Shown: positions 9,259 to 18,341 of the stretch, in pieces
Numbering within the stretch: position 1 is the stretch's first letter
Layout of the letters: the number at the start of each line of letters is the position of its first letter
Assembly: GCF_026735165.1 (NCBI RefSeq)
Contig: NZ_JAPQES010000004.1
Coordinates: 186,001-250,000 of the forward strand
Direction of reading: 5' to 3'
Length of the DNA stretch: 64,000 nt
DNA from: Clostridium ganghwense
Lineage (GTDB): Bacteria; Bacillota; Clostridia; Clostridiales; Clostridiaceae
Notes under the pieces: generated by a model
Seen by the model: only the letters and a program-made list of their open reading frames with translations
Database searches by the model: none
Told to the model about the DNA's origin: nothing
Position numbers and translations under genes: made by a program

Positions 9259-10155
9259 TTATAAACCTGTATTTTCTCTAATATAATTTCTTGCTTTCAT
9301 TGCATATTCTAAAGGATTTGCCTTTGCTGGATCTTGTTCTGCTTCTACTACAAACCATCCTTCATAATTATTTTCTTCTAGTATGTTAAATAAAGGTTTG
9401 AAATCAATCATTCCATCTCCTGGTACTGTAAACACCCCATCTTTAACGCCTTGTAAGAAGCTCATTTTTCCCTCTTTAACTTTTTGTAATACATCTTTTC
9501 TTATATCTTTTAAATGAACATGTTTAATTCTGTTCACATATTTTTTCAAAACAGCTTCTGCATCTTCTCCTGAGAATGTTAAATGTCCGCTGTCAAATAA
9601 TAGATATACTAAGTTAGGATCAGTCATTTCCATAAGCTTATCTATTTCTGCTGTAGTCTGTACTCCTGTACCCATATGATGATGATAAACTATTTTCATA
9701 TCCTTTTCCGCTGCTAATCTTCCTAATTCTTCTAATCCTCTAGCTAACTTTTCCCATTCTTCGTCAGTAAATATAGGTTTCTTATCAAAAATAGGAGTGT
9801 CCATTTGTCCTTGAATACTGTTTCCTTGTTCTGATATAACTACAACTTCTGCTCCCATTTCATGTAGAAAATCTCTATGTTTTATAAATGCATCAACTGT
9901 TTCCTGTAATGGTTCAGTTGTTAAAAGTGAACTAAACCATGCACTAGCAATTTTTATATTTCTTAATTCTAAAGCTCTCTTTAAAACATTTGTATCTCTT
10001 GGATATTTATTTCCAACTTCACTGCCTGTAAACCCTGCAAGAGCCATTTCGCTTACACATTGTTCAAAAGTATTTTCTGCTCCTAATTCTGGCATATCGT
10101 CATTAGTCCAAGCTATTGGTGCTATTCCTAAATTTACTTTATTTGAATCAAACAT
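9259..10155 (-). CDS. iolE: 2-keto-myo-inositol (myo-inosose-2) dehydratase
   Basis: A 298-residue xylose-isomerase-like TIM-barrel enzyme that dehydrates 2-keto-myo-inositol to 3D-(3,5/4)-trihydroxycyclohexane-1,2-dione. The IolE N-terminus [17 protein letters not shown] is clear, as are metal/substrate segments [28 protein letters not shown] and VVEAEQDP. Length is normal. The gap of 66 bases to the upstream dehydrogenase gene contains only a small palindrome, so it is co-transcribed with its neighbours. Confidence 0.95.
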   Translation of the reverse strand: MFDSNKVNLGIAPIAWTNDDMPELGAENTFEQCVSEMALAGFTGSEVGNKYPRDTNVLKRALELRNIKIASAWFSSLLTTEPLQETVDAFIKHRDFLHEMGAEVVVISEQGNSIQGQMDTPIFDKKPIFTDEEWEKLARGLEELGRLAAEKDMKIVYHHHMGTGVQTTAEIDKLMEMTDPNLVYLLFDSGHLTFSGEDAEAVLKKYVNRIKHVHLKDIRKDVLQKVKEGKMSFLQGVKDGVFTVPGDGMIDFKPLFNILEENNYEGWFVVEAEQDPAKANPLEYAMKARNYIRENTGL

Positions 10156-10221
10156 TTTTATATCCCCCTCTTAATTAGTAACCAAATACCAATAACCAGT
10201 TATTAATATAATTTTTTATGA

Positions 10222-11298
10222 TTAACATCTATTTTCTAATACTTGACACATAAAATCTCCTACTTCTGATGTAGTAGCCTTTCCTCCTAAATCAGGAGTT
10301 AACCTTTCCTTATCCTTTAATATTTCTTTAATACCTTCCATAGCCATATCGCTTAATTCTTTTTCTTCAAGGAAGTCTAACATCATTTGAACTGTCCAAA
10401 TCATTGCTATAGGATTTGCTAAACCTTTTCCTGCTATATCTGGTGCTGAACCATGTACTGGTTCAAACATAGATGGATATTCTCTTTCAGGATTTATATT
10501 AGCTCCTGCAGCAAAACCAAGACCACCTTGTAACACTGAACCTAAGTCTGTTAAAATATCTCCAAAAAGATTTGAAGCTACAAATACATCAAAGGTTTCA
10601 GGTCTTTGAAGCATAAACATAGATGTTGCATCCACATGATATGATTCTGTTTTTATTTCTGGATATTCTTCAGAAGTTTCTTTAAAAATTTTGTCCCAGA
10701 AAACCATACTGTAATTTAATGCATTTGATTTAGTAACACTAGTAACTTTATTTAGCTTATTTCTCTTCTTAGCAAACTCAAAGGCAAACTTCATAACTTT
10801 CTCAGTATTTTTTCTAGTGAATACTGATGTTTGAATGGCTATTTCATCTTCTTTTCCTTCATTAAGTATTCCACCTACTCCAGAATATTCACCTTCTTTG
10901 TTCTCACGAACAAATACCATATCTATATCATCACTATCTTTATTTTTCAAAGGACATTCTACATTAGGTAATAATTTTATAGGTCTTAAATTAATATATT
11001 GATTAAATCCTTGACGAATTTTTAAAAGTAAGTCTCTAAGAGATATATGATCTGGAACTCCTGGGTATCCTACAGCTCCAAGAAGTATAGCATCATATTG
11101 CTTTAACTTCTCTAAACCATCCTCATCCATCATTTTTCCATGCTTTAAGTAATATTCACATCCCCAATCATAGTTATCAAACTTAAATTCAACTTCACCA
11201 CTTAAGCTTGATAGTTTATTGAGAACTTTAATTCCCTCGTCCATTACTTCTTTTCCAATTCCATCCCCTGGTATAACTGCAATTTTATATTCACGCAT
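10222..11298 (-). CDS. dmlA: D-malate dehydrogenase (decarboxylating) / tartrate dehydrogenase family
   Basis: A 358-residue member of the NAD-dependent beta-decarboxylating dehydrogenases (isopropylmalate/isocitrate family). It resembles DmlA/TtuC more than LeuB: IPGDGIGKEVMDEG, YLKHGKMM, INLRPIKL, VRENKEGEYSGVGG, FTRKNTEKV, ASNLFGDILTDL and EPVHGSAPDIAGKGLANP. DmlA converts D-malate to pyruvate, CO2 and NADH. Such a gene is not part of the classical iol pathway. It sits inside this operon between iolD and iolE, 35 bases after iolD. D-malate is the product predicted here from the transketolase, GAPDH-like and PGK-like enzymes, so I infer it takes the last step to pyruvate. A different 2-hydroxy-diacid substrate cannot be excluded. 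Confidence 0.88.
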   Translation of the reverse strand: MREYKIAVIPGDGIGKEVMDEGIKVLNKLSSLSGEVEFKFDNYDWGCEYYLKHGKMMDEDGLEKLKQYDAILLGAVGYPGVPDHISLRDLLLKIRQGFNQYINLRPIKLLPNVECPLKNKDSDDIDMVFVRENKEGEYSGVGGILNEGKEDEIAIQTSVFTRKNTEKVMKFAFEFAKKRNKLNKVTSVTKSNALNYSMVFWDKIFKETSEEYPEIKTESYHVDATSMFMLQRPETFDVFVASNLFGDILTDLGSVLQGGLGFAAGANINPEREYPSMFEPVHGSAPDIAGKGLANPIAMIWTVQMMLDFLEEKELSDMAMEGIKEILKDKERLTPDLGGKATTSEVGDFMCQVLENRC

Positions 11299-11333
11299 TT
11301 TTCCTTACACCTCTTCTCGTTTTATTAAAAGGG

Positions 11334-13196
11334 CTAATATTTTCTAGTTTCTTTTACATGGTCTTTAATATCCTGATTTGCTTTTATGACACTATCTTTC
11401 TTAGCAACCTCTGGAACTCCAACTCTCCACCATGATTCATAACCCTCAGTCATTGTTTTTGGAAGTACTTTTATATGGATTAAAGTTGACACTGTATCTT
11501 TCTTAACATTTTCTATTGCCTCTTTTAACTCTTCTATTGTTGTTACTGTATAAGCTTTTACACCATAGCTTCTAGCATTTGCTGCAAAATCAATAGGAAC
11601 ATATTCTCCTGTGAGTCTTCCTGTTTCTTTTGAACGATAGCGAAGTTCTGTTGCAAACATTCCTATTCCTTGACCATCTTGTAAATTACGTATACACTGG
11701 AAGCCTCCATTATCAAACAATAATATATTTATTTTGCAGCCTTCTTGTATACTTGTTACAAGTTCTGAATGAAGCATTAGATAACTTCCGTCACCTACCA
11801 TACAATAAGTTTCTTTATCAGGCTCTGCCATTTTAGCTCCTAGAGTAGCAGCAACTTCATATCCCATACATGAGAATCCATATTCCATATGATAAGTCTT
11901 AGTTTTTTCAGGTCTCCATACCCTTTGAAGATCTCCCGGAAGACTTCCTGATGCACCAATTACTATTGCATCGTCACCTAAAGATTTATTTAACTCTCCA
12001 AGTACTCTTGTTTGCGATAAACCTTCTTCAAGTTCTATAGAATATAATCTATCTACTTCCTTATTCCACTCTTCTTTTACTTCTTTTATTTCACTTGTAT
12101 ATGATGATTTATATCCTTTTGATTGAAGAATCTCTGTTAATGCCTTTAGTCCTTCTCTAGCATCTGCAATTAAAAATTCAGAATCCATTTTAACTGCATC
12201 AAATTTATTAACATTTATTGCAAGAAACTCTGCATCAGGATTTCTAAAAGCCCACTTTGATGTTGTAGTAAAGTCTGATAATCTTGTTCCAACACCTATA
12301 ATTAAATCTGCATCTTTCGCAATCCTATTAGCCGCTAAAGTTCCTGTAACTCCCATACCACCTAGATTTAGTTCATGATTCCATGGAAGGGCACTCTTAC
12401 CTGCTTGTGTTTCAGCAAATGGAATATTAAATTTTTCAGCAAAAGCTTTTAATTCTGCATAAGCTTCTGAATATACTACTCCACCACCGCATATGATTAG
12501 TGGTTTTTTCTTTCTCATTACTAGTTCTACGGCTTTTTCTATTTCCCACTCTGTTGGCTTTCTTCTTTGTATATGATGAATTCTCTTTTTAAAGAATTCT
12601 ACTGGATAATCATATACCTCACCTTGAACATCTTGTGGCAAGCACAATGTAACTGCCCCAGTATCTGCTGGATCTGTAAGAACTCTCATAGCATGTAATG
12701 CTGCTGTCATTAATTGCTCTGGTCTGCTAATTCTATCCCAGTATCTTGAAACTGGCTTAAATGCATCATTTGCAGTTACATTAAAATCATTAAATTGCTC
12801 TACTTGCTGCAAAACTGGATCTGGCTGTCTGCAAGCAAAAGTGTCTCCTGGTAGAAGCAGCAATGGAATTCTATTTACAGTTGCTGTTCCTGCTGCAGTT
12901 ACCATATTAAGAGCTCCAGGACCTATAGAAGATGTACACGCAATTATTTCTCTTCTATTTTTCTGTTTTGCATAAGCAATAGCAGTGTGAGCCATTCCCT
13001 GCTCATTATTTCCTCTATATACAGTTAACTCTCCACTATCTTCTTCCAATGCTTGTCCCAAACCAACTACATTTCCATGTCCAAATATAGAAAATACACC
13101 TTTTACAAATTTATTTTCTTTACCATCTAATTCTACATATTGATTATCCAAAAATTTAACTAAAGCTTGAGCCATTGATAATCTAATAGTTTCCAT
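11334..13196 (-). CDS. iolD: 3D-(3,5/4)-trihydroxycyclohexane-1,2-dione hydrolase
   Basis: A 620-residue thiamine-diphosphate enzyme that opens the ring of the diketone to give 5-deoxy-D-glucuronate. The acetolactate-synthase-like layout is visible. The Pyr domain has [14 protein letters not shown] and [14 protein letters not shown] (catalytic-type Glu). The central domain has CGGGV. The PP domain has [17 protein letters not shown], continuing to LLFDNGGFQ (GDG...N cofactor motif). An upstream ATG (13211) is part of the GAGGAGGGGG ribosome site, so ATG 13196 (METIRLSM) is the start. It lies 29 bases after iolB. Confidence 0.96.
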   Translation of the reverse strand: METIRLSMAQALVKFLDNQYVELDGKENKFVKGVFSIFGHGNVVGLGQALEEDSGELTVYRGNNEQGMAHTAIAYAKQKNRREIIACTSSIGPGALNMVTAAGTATVNRIPLLLLPGDTFACRQPDPVLQQVEQFNDFNVTANDAFKPVSRYWDRISRPEQLMTAALHAMRVLTDPADTGAVTLCLPQDVQGEVYDYPVEFFKKRIHHIQRRKPTEWEIEKAVELVMRKKKPLIICGGGVVYSEAYAELKAFAEKFNIPFAETQAGKSALPWNHELNLGGMGVTGTLAANRIAKDADLIIGVGTRLSDFTTTSKWAFRNPDAEFLAINVNKFDAVKMDSEFLIADAREGLKALTEILQSKGYKSSYTSEIKEVKEEWNKEVDRLYSIELEEGLSQTRVLGELNKSLGDDAIVIGASGSLPGDLQRVWRPEKTKTYHMEYGFSCMGYEVAATLGAKMAEPDKETYCMVGDGSYLMLHSELVTSIQEGCKINILLFDNGGFQCIRNLQDGQGIGMFATELRYRSKETGRLTGEYVPIDFAANARSYGVKAYTVTTIEELKEAIENVKKDTVSTLIHIKVLPKTMTEGYESWWRVGVPEVAKKDSVIKANQDIKDHVKETRKY

Positions 13197-13225
13197 ATTC
13201 CCCCTCCTCATTGAATCCGAACATT

Positions 13226-14023
13226 TTATTTATCAGGCCAGATTTTAGCATCTTTTTCATTTACCCATAAGTGTTCAGGTAAAAATATTGGTGTAATATA
13301 TGGATTACCATCTATATGTCTTATAACCCATATGTAATACATTGCATATCCTGGTGCAGTTGTCTGAGGATGAGTAGCATTATTAAGTATTTTTACTGTG
13401 TCATTATTTTTAACCTTAACTACATCTTCACCTAACTCTGAAAATCCGTATCCACCTTCTGGATTAAATTTGTAGAAATAAATTTCTGGTTGTGGATGAT
13501 AATGTGGAGGATAACTTGACCATTTTCCTGGATGATCTACAACTTCCCCTACAACTAAGTTTGAATGTTTTGCATTTGAATAATCAAATACAGTTCTAAC
13601 AATTCTTGTAGAAGCTTCCTTCATAGTTCCTTTACCACGCTCTTCACTTCTACAATCTTCTTTTGTATAAAGTTTTGCTTCAAATTCTGTATCATTAGTA
13701 GTTTTTGTTACACATATTTCTGTATCTTCAGCCACTCCTGTAAATTTAACTTGTACTTTTTTAGGAATATGTAAAACCCAAGGATTTTCATCGAAGCAAG
13801 ATTCTCTCTTGATAGTTTCTTTGTGTTCTCCCCATTCAAGAGTTACTTCACCTTTTATTAATAAATATGAAGCTTCTTTTTCTTCTTCATAATCAGTTTC
13901 TATTTGACTTTTAGACAATCTTAAAATTCCGAAATCCATCATAGTATTATCTTTTTTTTCATCCATCGTTGTTATAGATGTATATCCACATTTAAACTCT
14001 TCATATTGTCTAATTCTCATCAT
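13226..14023 (-). CDS. iolB: 5-deoxy-glucuronate isomerase
   Basis: A 265-residue bicupin isomerase converting 5-deoxy-D-glucuronate to 2-deoxy-5-keto-D-gluconate. Typical segments are [27 protein letters not shown] region (metal-binding His and Glu), [22 protein letters not shown] and a C-terminal WxNE. This is the last classical iol enzyme encoded here; the kinase (iolC), aldolase (iolJ) and dehydrogenase (iolA) that would normally follow are absent from the operon. The ATG at 14023 follows AAGGGGAG by 7 bases. Confidence 0.95.
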   Translation of the reverse strand: MMRIRQYEEFKCGYTSITTMDEKKDNTMMDFGILRLSKSQIETDYEEEKEASYLLIKGEVTLEWGEHKETIKRESCFDENPWVLHIPKKVQVKFTGVAEDTEICVTKTTNDTEFEAKLYTKEDCRSEERGKGTMKEASTRIVRTVFDYSNAKHSNLVVGEVVDHPGKWSSYPPHYHPQPEIYFYKFNPEGGYGFSELGEDVVKVKNNDTVKILNNATHPQTTAPGYAMYYIWVIRHIDGNPYITPIFLPEHLWVNEKDAKIWPDK

Positions 14024-14050
14024 GATAAATCTCCCCTTACACTTAAAATT

Positions 14051-15022
14051 TTATCTACTCTTTCTCTCTATAACTCTCTTGACCTTCTCTATAATATCCT
14101 TTGAAGTTAAATTATAAGTTTCTTTTAAATAATCTACTGGACCAACTTGTCCAAACATATCATTTATTCCAATTCTCTCTAAAGGTGCTAGCTCATTTTC
14201 AACAAGTACCTCTGAAACTGCTGAACCTAATCCATTAACTATACTATGATTTTCAGCGGTAACAATTGCCCCTGTCTCCTTAGCACAATTTATAATAGCT
14301 TCCTTATCTATAGGCTTTAATGTAAACATATTAACAACTCTTGCAGATATTCCTTCCTGTTCAAGCTCCTCAGCAGCCTTTAATGATTCTTCAACCATAA
14401 TTCCAGTAGAAATTATAGTAACATCCTTTCCATCTTTTAATTGAACTGCCTTTCCTATTTCAAAAGTTGAACCATCTTCGTAAATTTTCACTGCATTCTT
14501 TCTAAGAAGTCTAAGATAAAATACACCATAAAGATTTGCAGTTTGCTTAACTAAATCTTTTAGCATTACAGTATCTACAGCTTCTAGAATAGTTATGTTA
14601 GGTATATTTCTCATTATTCCCATATCCTCAAAAGGCATATGAGTACCTCCATTGTATGCAGCTGTTACTCCTGGGTCACTGCCTATAATCCTAACATTTG
14701 CTTTTGCATAAGCACATGATAAGAAAACCTGATCAAAAACTCTTCTAGTTGCAAAAGGTGCAAAAGTATGTGCAAAAGGTATTTTCCCTGTTATAGAAAG
14801 TCCTGCTGCTGTTCCCATCATATTAGCTTCTTGTATTCCTAAATCAAACGCTCTATCTGGATAAGCCTTTAAAAAAGGTGTTATTCCCATTGAATTCATC
14901 AAGTCAGCATCAAGAACCACTATTCTCTCATCTTTCTCTGCTAACTCCATTAAAGTTTCACAATATGCATCTCTCATCAACTTTTCTTCTTTAACAATTT
15001 CTTTAGCTAAAACAGCACTCAT
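14051..15022 (-). CDS. Transketolase, C-terminal subunit
   Basis: A 323-residue Pyr-plus-C-terminal-domain half of a split transketolase. It holds the ThDP-activating Glu region (LGIQEANMMGTAAGLS), the GGTHMPFEDMGIMRNIPN loop and a C-terminal TAENHSIVNGLGSAVSE domain. Its start overlaps the stop of the N-subunit by one base (TAATG), which indicates translational coupling and a two-subunit enzyme. Split transketolases serve pentose metabolism but are also recruited to move ketol units from unusual sugars, as in transketolase-dependent sulfoglycolysis. I infer that this one takes C5-C6 of 2-deoxy-5-keto-D-gluconate and hands it to an aldose phosphate. Confidence 0.92.
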   Translation of the reverse strand: MSAVLAKEIVKEEKLMRDAYCETLMELAEKDERIVVLDADLMNSMGITPFLKAYPDRAFDLGIQEANMMGTAAGLSITGKIPFAHTFAPFATRRVFDQVFLSCAYAKANVRIIGSDPGVTAAYNGGTHMPFEDMGIMRNIPNITILEAVDTVMLKDLVKQTANLYGVFYLRLLRKNAVKIYEDGSTFEIGKAVQLKDGKDVTIISTGIMVEESLKAAEELEQEGISARVVNMFTLKPIDKEAIINCAKETGAIVTAENHSIVNGLGSAVSEVLVENELAPLERIGINDMFGQVGPVDYLKETYNLTSKDIIEKVKRVIERKSR

Positions 15023-15876
15023 TATTCTGCACCTCCTTCTAGTTCAACTAATTTCTTTTCTAATATAGCTATAGCTTCTTCAGCCTGTTCCATACTTACT
15101 GTCATATGGTGATTATTTAAAATTCCCTCTGCAAAACAGCATCCTGCTCCTTTTACAGTATCAAGTACAATTACTGAAGGCTTACCTTTAGCTTCTTTTG
15201 CCTTCTGAATAGCTTCATATATTTCTTTAACACTGCTGCCATCAATTTCTTGTGCATGCCAATTGAAGCTTTCAAATTTTGCTTTTATATCCCCCATATC
15301 ATTAATATCTTTTAAATATCCATCAAGCTGCTGCTTGTTATAATCTACAAAAGTTATAAGGTTATCAAGTTTTTGTTGAGCTGCACATGAAACGGCTTCC
15401 CATACTTGTCCTTCTTGTATTTCTCCATCACCTAGAACTAAGTATGTGTAATTATCTTTTTTATCTAGTTTATGCCCAAGAGCAATACCTACAGCTGCTG
15501 ATGAACCTTGTCCAAGAGAACCTGTTGTCATATCTATTCCTGTTGTAAGATTTCTATCACAATGGCTTGGAAGCTTTGTACCTGGCTTATTTAAAGTTTT
15601 TAATTGCTCCATAGGAAAATATCCTTTCATAGCCAGTGATGCATATATAGCTGGACCAGCATGTCCTTTTGAACATACAAGCCAATCCCTTTCTTCCCAC
15701 TTAGGATTTTTAGAATCTATTTTCATAACACCACCATAAAGTACAGCTAACGTATCTACAATAGACATTGCACCTCCAAGATGCCCAAATCCAAGCTCTG
15801 CTACTTCCTTTATAGTTTCTATTCTTATTTTTATTGCAAATTTTTCAAACTCTTTTACCATTTCTTCGTTATTCAT
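15022..15876 (-). CDS. Transketolase, N-terminal (ThDP PP-domain) subunit
   Basis: A 284-residue half carrying the ThDP pyrophosphate site: LGDGEIQEGQVWEA through FVDYNKQQLDG (GDG...N motif). The conserved transketolase His residues appear in GHLGGAMS, SKGHAGPAIYAS and LPSHCDR, and the GSLGQGSS turn is present. The ATG at 15876 follows GGAGGTG. A 102-base gap separates it from the upstream PGK-like gene and contains a 13-bp inverted repeat. Its place between lower-pathway enzymes and iolB/iolD suggests an inositol-specific job; general pentose phosphate metabolism is the alternative. Confidence 0.93.
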   Translation of the reverse strand: MNNEEMVKEFEKFAIKIRIETIKEVAELGFGHLGGAMSIVDTLAVLYGGVMKIDSKNPKWEERDWLVCSKGHAGPAIYASLAMKGYFPMEQLKTLNKPGTKLPSHCDRNLTTGIDMTTGSLGQGSSAAVGIALGHKLDKKDNYTYLVLGDGEIQEGQVWEAVSCAAQQKLDNLITFVDYNKQQLDGYLKDINDMGDIKAKFESFNWHAQEIDGSSVKEIYEAIQKAKEAKGKPSVIVLDTVKGAGCCFAEGILNNHHMTVSMEQAEEAIAILEKKLVELEGGAE

Positions 15877-15911
15877 TACACACCTCCGTCTAAGTTATTA
15901 ACTAATATGTA

Positions 15912-15948
15912 TGAACAATGGAATTACATACTTTTATTCCATTGTTCA
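15912..15948 (-). repeat. Perfect 13-bp inverted repeat between PGK-like gene and transketolase
   Basis: Arms 15912-15924 and 15936-15948 (TGAACAATGGAAT and its complement) with an 11-base loop. No T run follows on the minus strand, so it looks like an intra-operon stabilising or processing hairpin rather than a terminator. Confidence 0.75.
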
Positions 15949-15978
15949 CATTTTCGCACCATAAATTTATATGCAAAA

Positions 15979-17235
15979 TTATTTGTTATATGCATTTTTC
16001 ATAGCTTTTATCAAAGGCATTTCTACTCCTGATAAGAATCTCACCATTGCACCGCCTGCAGTACAAACATAATTTACATTGCTTAAATCCACATATTTTT
16101 GAGCCGCACTTACGGTGTCCCCTCCCCCTATAACAGAGTATCCTTTTGATTTTGCTATGGCATTCCATATTGCTTTTGTTCCATCTTCAAATAATTCTTT
16201 CTCATATACTCCAGAAGGTCCATTTACAAATATAGTTCCTGCCTTTAAAATTTCTTCTTCATATATCTCAATTGTTTTATGTCCTATATCCATACATAAT
16301 TCATCTATTGGTAAATTATCAATAGATATTTCTTCTCTTTCTCCATTCTTTTCATAGGCTAAGTCTCTAGGAAATATTATTTTATCAGAATATTTCGACA
16401 AATATTCCCTTGCCGGTTTAATAAATACATCTAAAGACCTATCCTTGATAAATTTTTCATTGGCATCCCCTATTGAATATCCTTTTGCCATAAGCATTAT
16501 ATGTCCTGTTATACCTGATGCTAGAATCTTATCTGCTGTTCCATTCTCTAGAACTTGTTTCATCATGCCAAAAGCATCAGATATCTTTGCCCCTCCCAAT
16601 ACAAATACTGCTGGTTTATCTGGAGATTCCATTACTTTAGTAAGGGCACTTAACTCTTTAAACATCAGAAGTCCCGCTGCTGTTGGAAGAATTTCTTGAA
16701 ATGCTACCATAGAAGGTGCATTTCTATGTGCTGCTGCAAAAGCATCATTTACATAACAATCTACTAATGGTACAAGATTTCTTACTAAATATGTGTTAAG
16801 CATTTCTGATGGTTTTAACTTAACATCATTTTCAAAGGTTGAAACTTCTTCTGTCAGATATCGTAAGTTTCCTAAGATAACTAACTCGCCTTCGCTTAAA
16901 TTCTTTACAGCTTCTTGTGCTGCAGGGCCGCAAACATCATCTACATACTTAACTTCTCTTCCTAACTTTTCTGTTAACTTCTCTGAATGCTCTTTTAGTG
17001 ATATTAAATTTTTATAATCTAAAGTATCACCTTGATGAGCTATAATAGCAATCTTTGCATTTTGATTTATTAAATAATTTAATGTAGGTAAACTTTTATC
17101 TATCCTATTTTCACTTACAATCTTTTTTGTTTTAGCATCAATGGGAGAATTTATATCAAGTCTTACTAAGACCGTTTTTCCTCTATAATCCACTTCTTCA
17201 ATTGATTTTATTCCATTAACTCTTACTTCATCCAT
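15979..17235 (-). CDS. Archaeal-type phosphoglycerate kinase homologue, predicted acyl-phosphate kinase of inositol catabolism
   Basis: A 418-residue PGK-fold protein. Kinase parts are intact: VRLDINSP (25-31), GGAKISD, NGPSGVYE and the nucleotide loop GGGDT (370-374). Wording such as DCYVNDAFAAAHRNAPSMV and LPTAAGLL is that of archaeal rather than bacterial PGKs. R44, R125 and R171 align with substrate-binding arginines. The Arg of the HLGRP/HQSRP motif, one of those holding the substrate phosphate, is replaced: the segment reads AHQGDT (66-71). This suggests a substrate with a different distal group. It overlaps the GAPDH-like gene by 13 bases. I infer that it makes ATP from D-malyl phosphate; ordinary 3-phosphoglycerate kinase activity is the alternative. 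Confidence 0.85.
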   Translation of the reverse strand: MDEVRVNGIKSIEEVDYRGKTVLVRLDINSPIDAKTKKIVSENRIDKSLPTLNYLINQNAKIAIIAHQGDTLDYKNLISLKEHSEKLTEKLGREVKYVDDVCGPAAQEAVKNLSEGELVILGNLRYLTEEVSTFENDVKLKPSEMLNTYLVRNLVPLVDCYVNDAFAAAHRNAPSMVAFQEILPTAAGLLMFKELSALTKVMESPDKPAVFVLGGAKISDAFGMMKQVLENGTADKILASGITGHIMLMAKGYSIGDANEKFIKDRSLDVFIKPAREYLSKYSDKIIFPRDLAYEKNGEREEISIDNLPIDELCMDIGHKTIEIYEEEILKAGTIFVNGPSGVYEKELFEDGTKAIWNAIAKSKGYSVIGGGDTVSAAQKYVDLSNVNYVCTAGGAMVRFLSGVEMPLIKAMKNAYNK

Positions 17236-18254
17236 TTTCCCATCCCCAAATATTTATTTGTCAATGCTACTGCTTCCAATCTATCAGTCTGCATTCCCAT
17301 AGCTGCTCTTATAGCATCCATATTTTCAGGAATAACGACTGCTTCTTGTGGTATATTAATTGCAAACATAATATCCTTTCCTGATTTAACTATTGTATCT
17401 TCCCAAATAGCTATTTCATACATATCTCCTCTTGGATTTCCTAAGTCTCTTGCATATTTGAATAAGGAAGCATTTCCTAAGAATCCTTCATCGGTACTTA
17501 CCACTCTAATTCTTGGATGATTTCTAAATAATTCTAAAGCTTTTTCCTTTGATATATCTTCTTTTGGTGTTGCAACAACAGTAATAATGTGACCATGAGT
17601 TACCGGAGTATGTATTAGAATTCCAGTAGCTTGAACCTCTGGCATAATTGTCATCAAATCTACAGCTTGATGATTTGGAGCCTTATCTACTTTCAATGCA
17701 TTTGTTAATCCTCTGTGATAATCTCCTGGATCAGCAACACGTCTTATAATTGTAATTGCCACTTTTTCTATCCCTGCTTCTCTATGAAGACAGTCAACAG
17801 CTCTAATTAATCCTGTTGTATTACATGAAGTAAGTTTTAAGAATTCTTTATCTAAACCTTTTTCATAATTTGCATATCCATGGAAAAATACATCTGCTAC
17901 ATTATTCTTTTCTCCTCCTTGAAATACAGCTTTTTTACCATATTTCTTATATACCTCTTTATTTTTAGCTCCTATACCAGCACTTGTGGCATCAAGCATA
18001 ATATCTACCTTCTGAACTAAGTCTTCTAAAGTTCCTGAAACAGGTATACCTTCTTTTTCTACAGCTTCTCTATTTTCTGGAATAGCAAGATATAAATCAT
18101 AAGGCATTCCTTTTTCTTTTAAAGCTCTAACAGGTAATGTAACTCCAACATCAGCAACTCCTACAAGTTCCATATCCTCTTGAAGAGCTACACCATCTGC
18201 TAATCTTTGTCCAATTACTCCATAGCCTGCAACTCCTACTTTAATTTTTTCCAT
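17223..18254 (-). CDS. Archaeal-type (type II) glyceraldehyde-3-phosphate dehydrogenase homologue, predicted malate-semialdehyde dehydrogenase
   Basis: A 343-residue protein with the layout of archaeal GAPDH: N-terminal VGVAGYGVIGQRLADGV, DATSAGIGAKNKE, FQGGEK and catalytic SCNTTGL with Cys144. It is unlike the bacterial GapA of clostridia. RR171-172 is kept, but the stretch that in archaeal enzymes reads like PSHHGPD is here PNHQAVD (193-199), so the substrate pocket has changed. GAPDHs oxidise an aldehyde with phosphate to an acyl phosphate. The aldehyde predicted from transketolase cleavage has the same chirality and length as glyceraldehyde 3-phosphate, with CH2-COO in place of CH2-OPO3. 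Overlap with the PGK-like gene implies a coupled pair. Confidence 0.85.
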   Translation of the reverse strand: MEKIKVGVAGYGVIGQRLADGVALQEDMELVGVADVGVTLPVRALKEKGMPYDLYLAIPENREAVEKEGIPVSGTLEDLVQKVDIMLDATSAGIGAKNKEVYKKYGKKAVFQGGEKNNVADVFFHGYANYEKGLDKEFLKLTSCNTTGLIRAVDCLHREAGIEKVAITIIRRVADPGDYHRGLTNALKVDKAPNHQAVDLMTIMPEVQATGILIHTPVTHGHIITVVATPKEDISKEKALELFRNHPRIRVVSTDEGFLGNASLFKYARDLGNPRGDMYEIAIWEDTIVKSGKDIMFAINIPQEAVVIPENMDAIRAAMGMQTDRLEAVALTNKYLGMGKWMK

Positions 18255-18341
18255 TGTTAAATCCCCCTATCTAAAAATATATTTATTTAAATTTCAATAA
18301 AATTCATATTTAAATATCTATGATGATATAACTTAATTTGA

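Noticed and set aside
15979-18254. The GAPDH/PGK pair as the cell's ordinary glycolytic enzymes
   Set aside because: Not fully excluded, but archaeal-type sequences, altered substrate loops and placement in an inositol operon make this less likely than a dedicated role.
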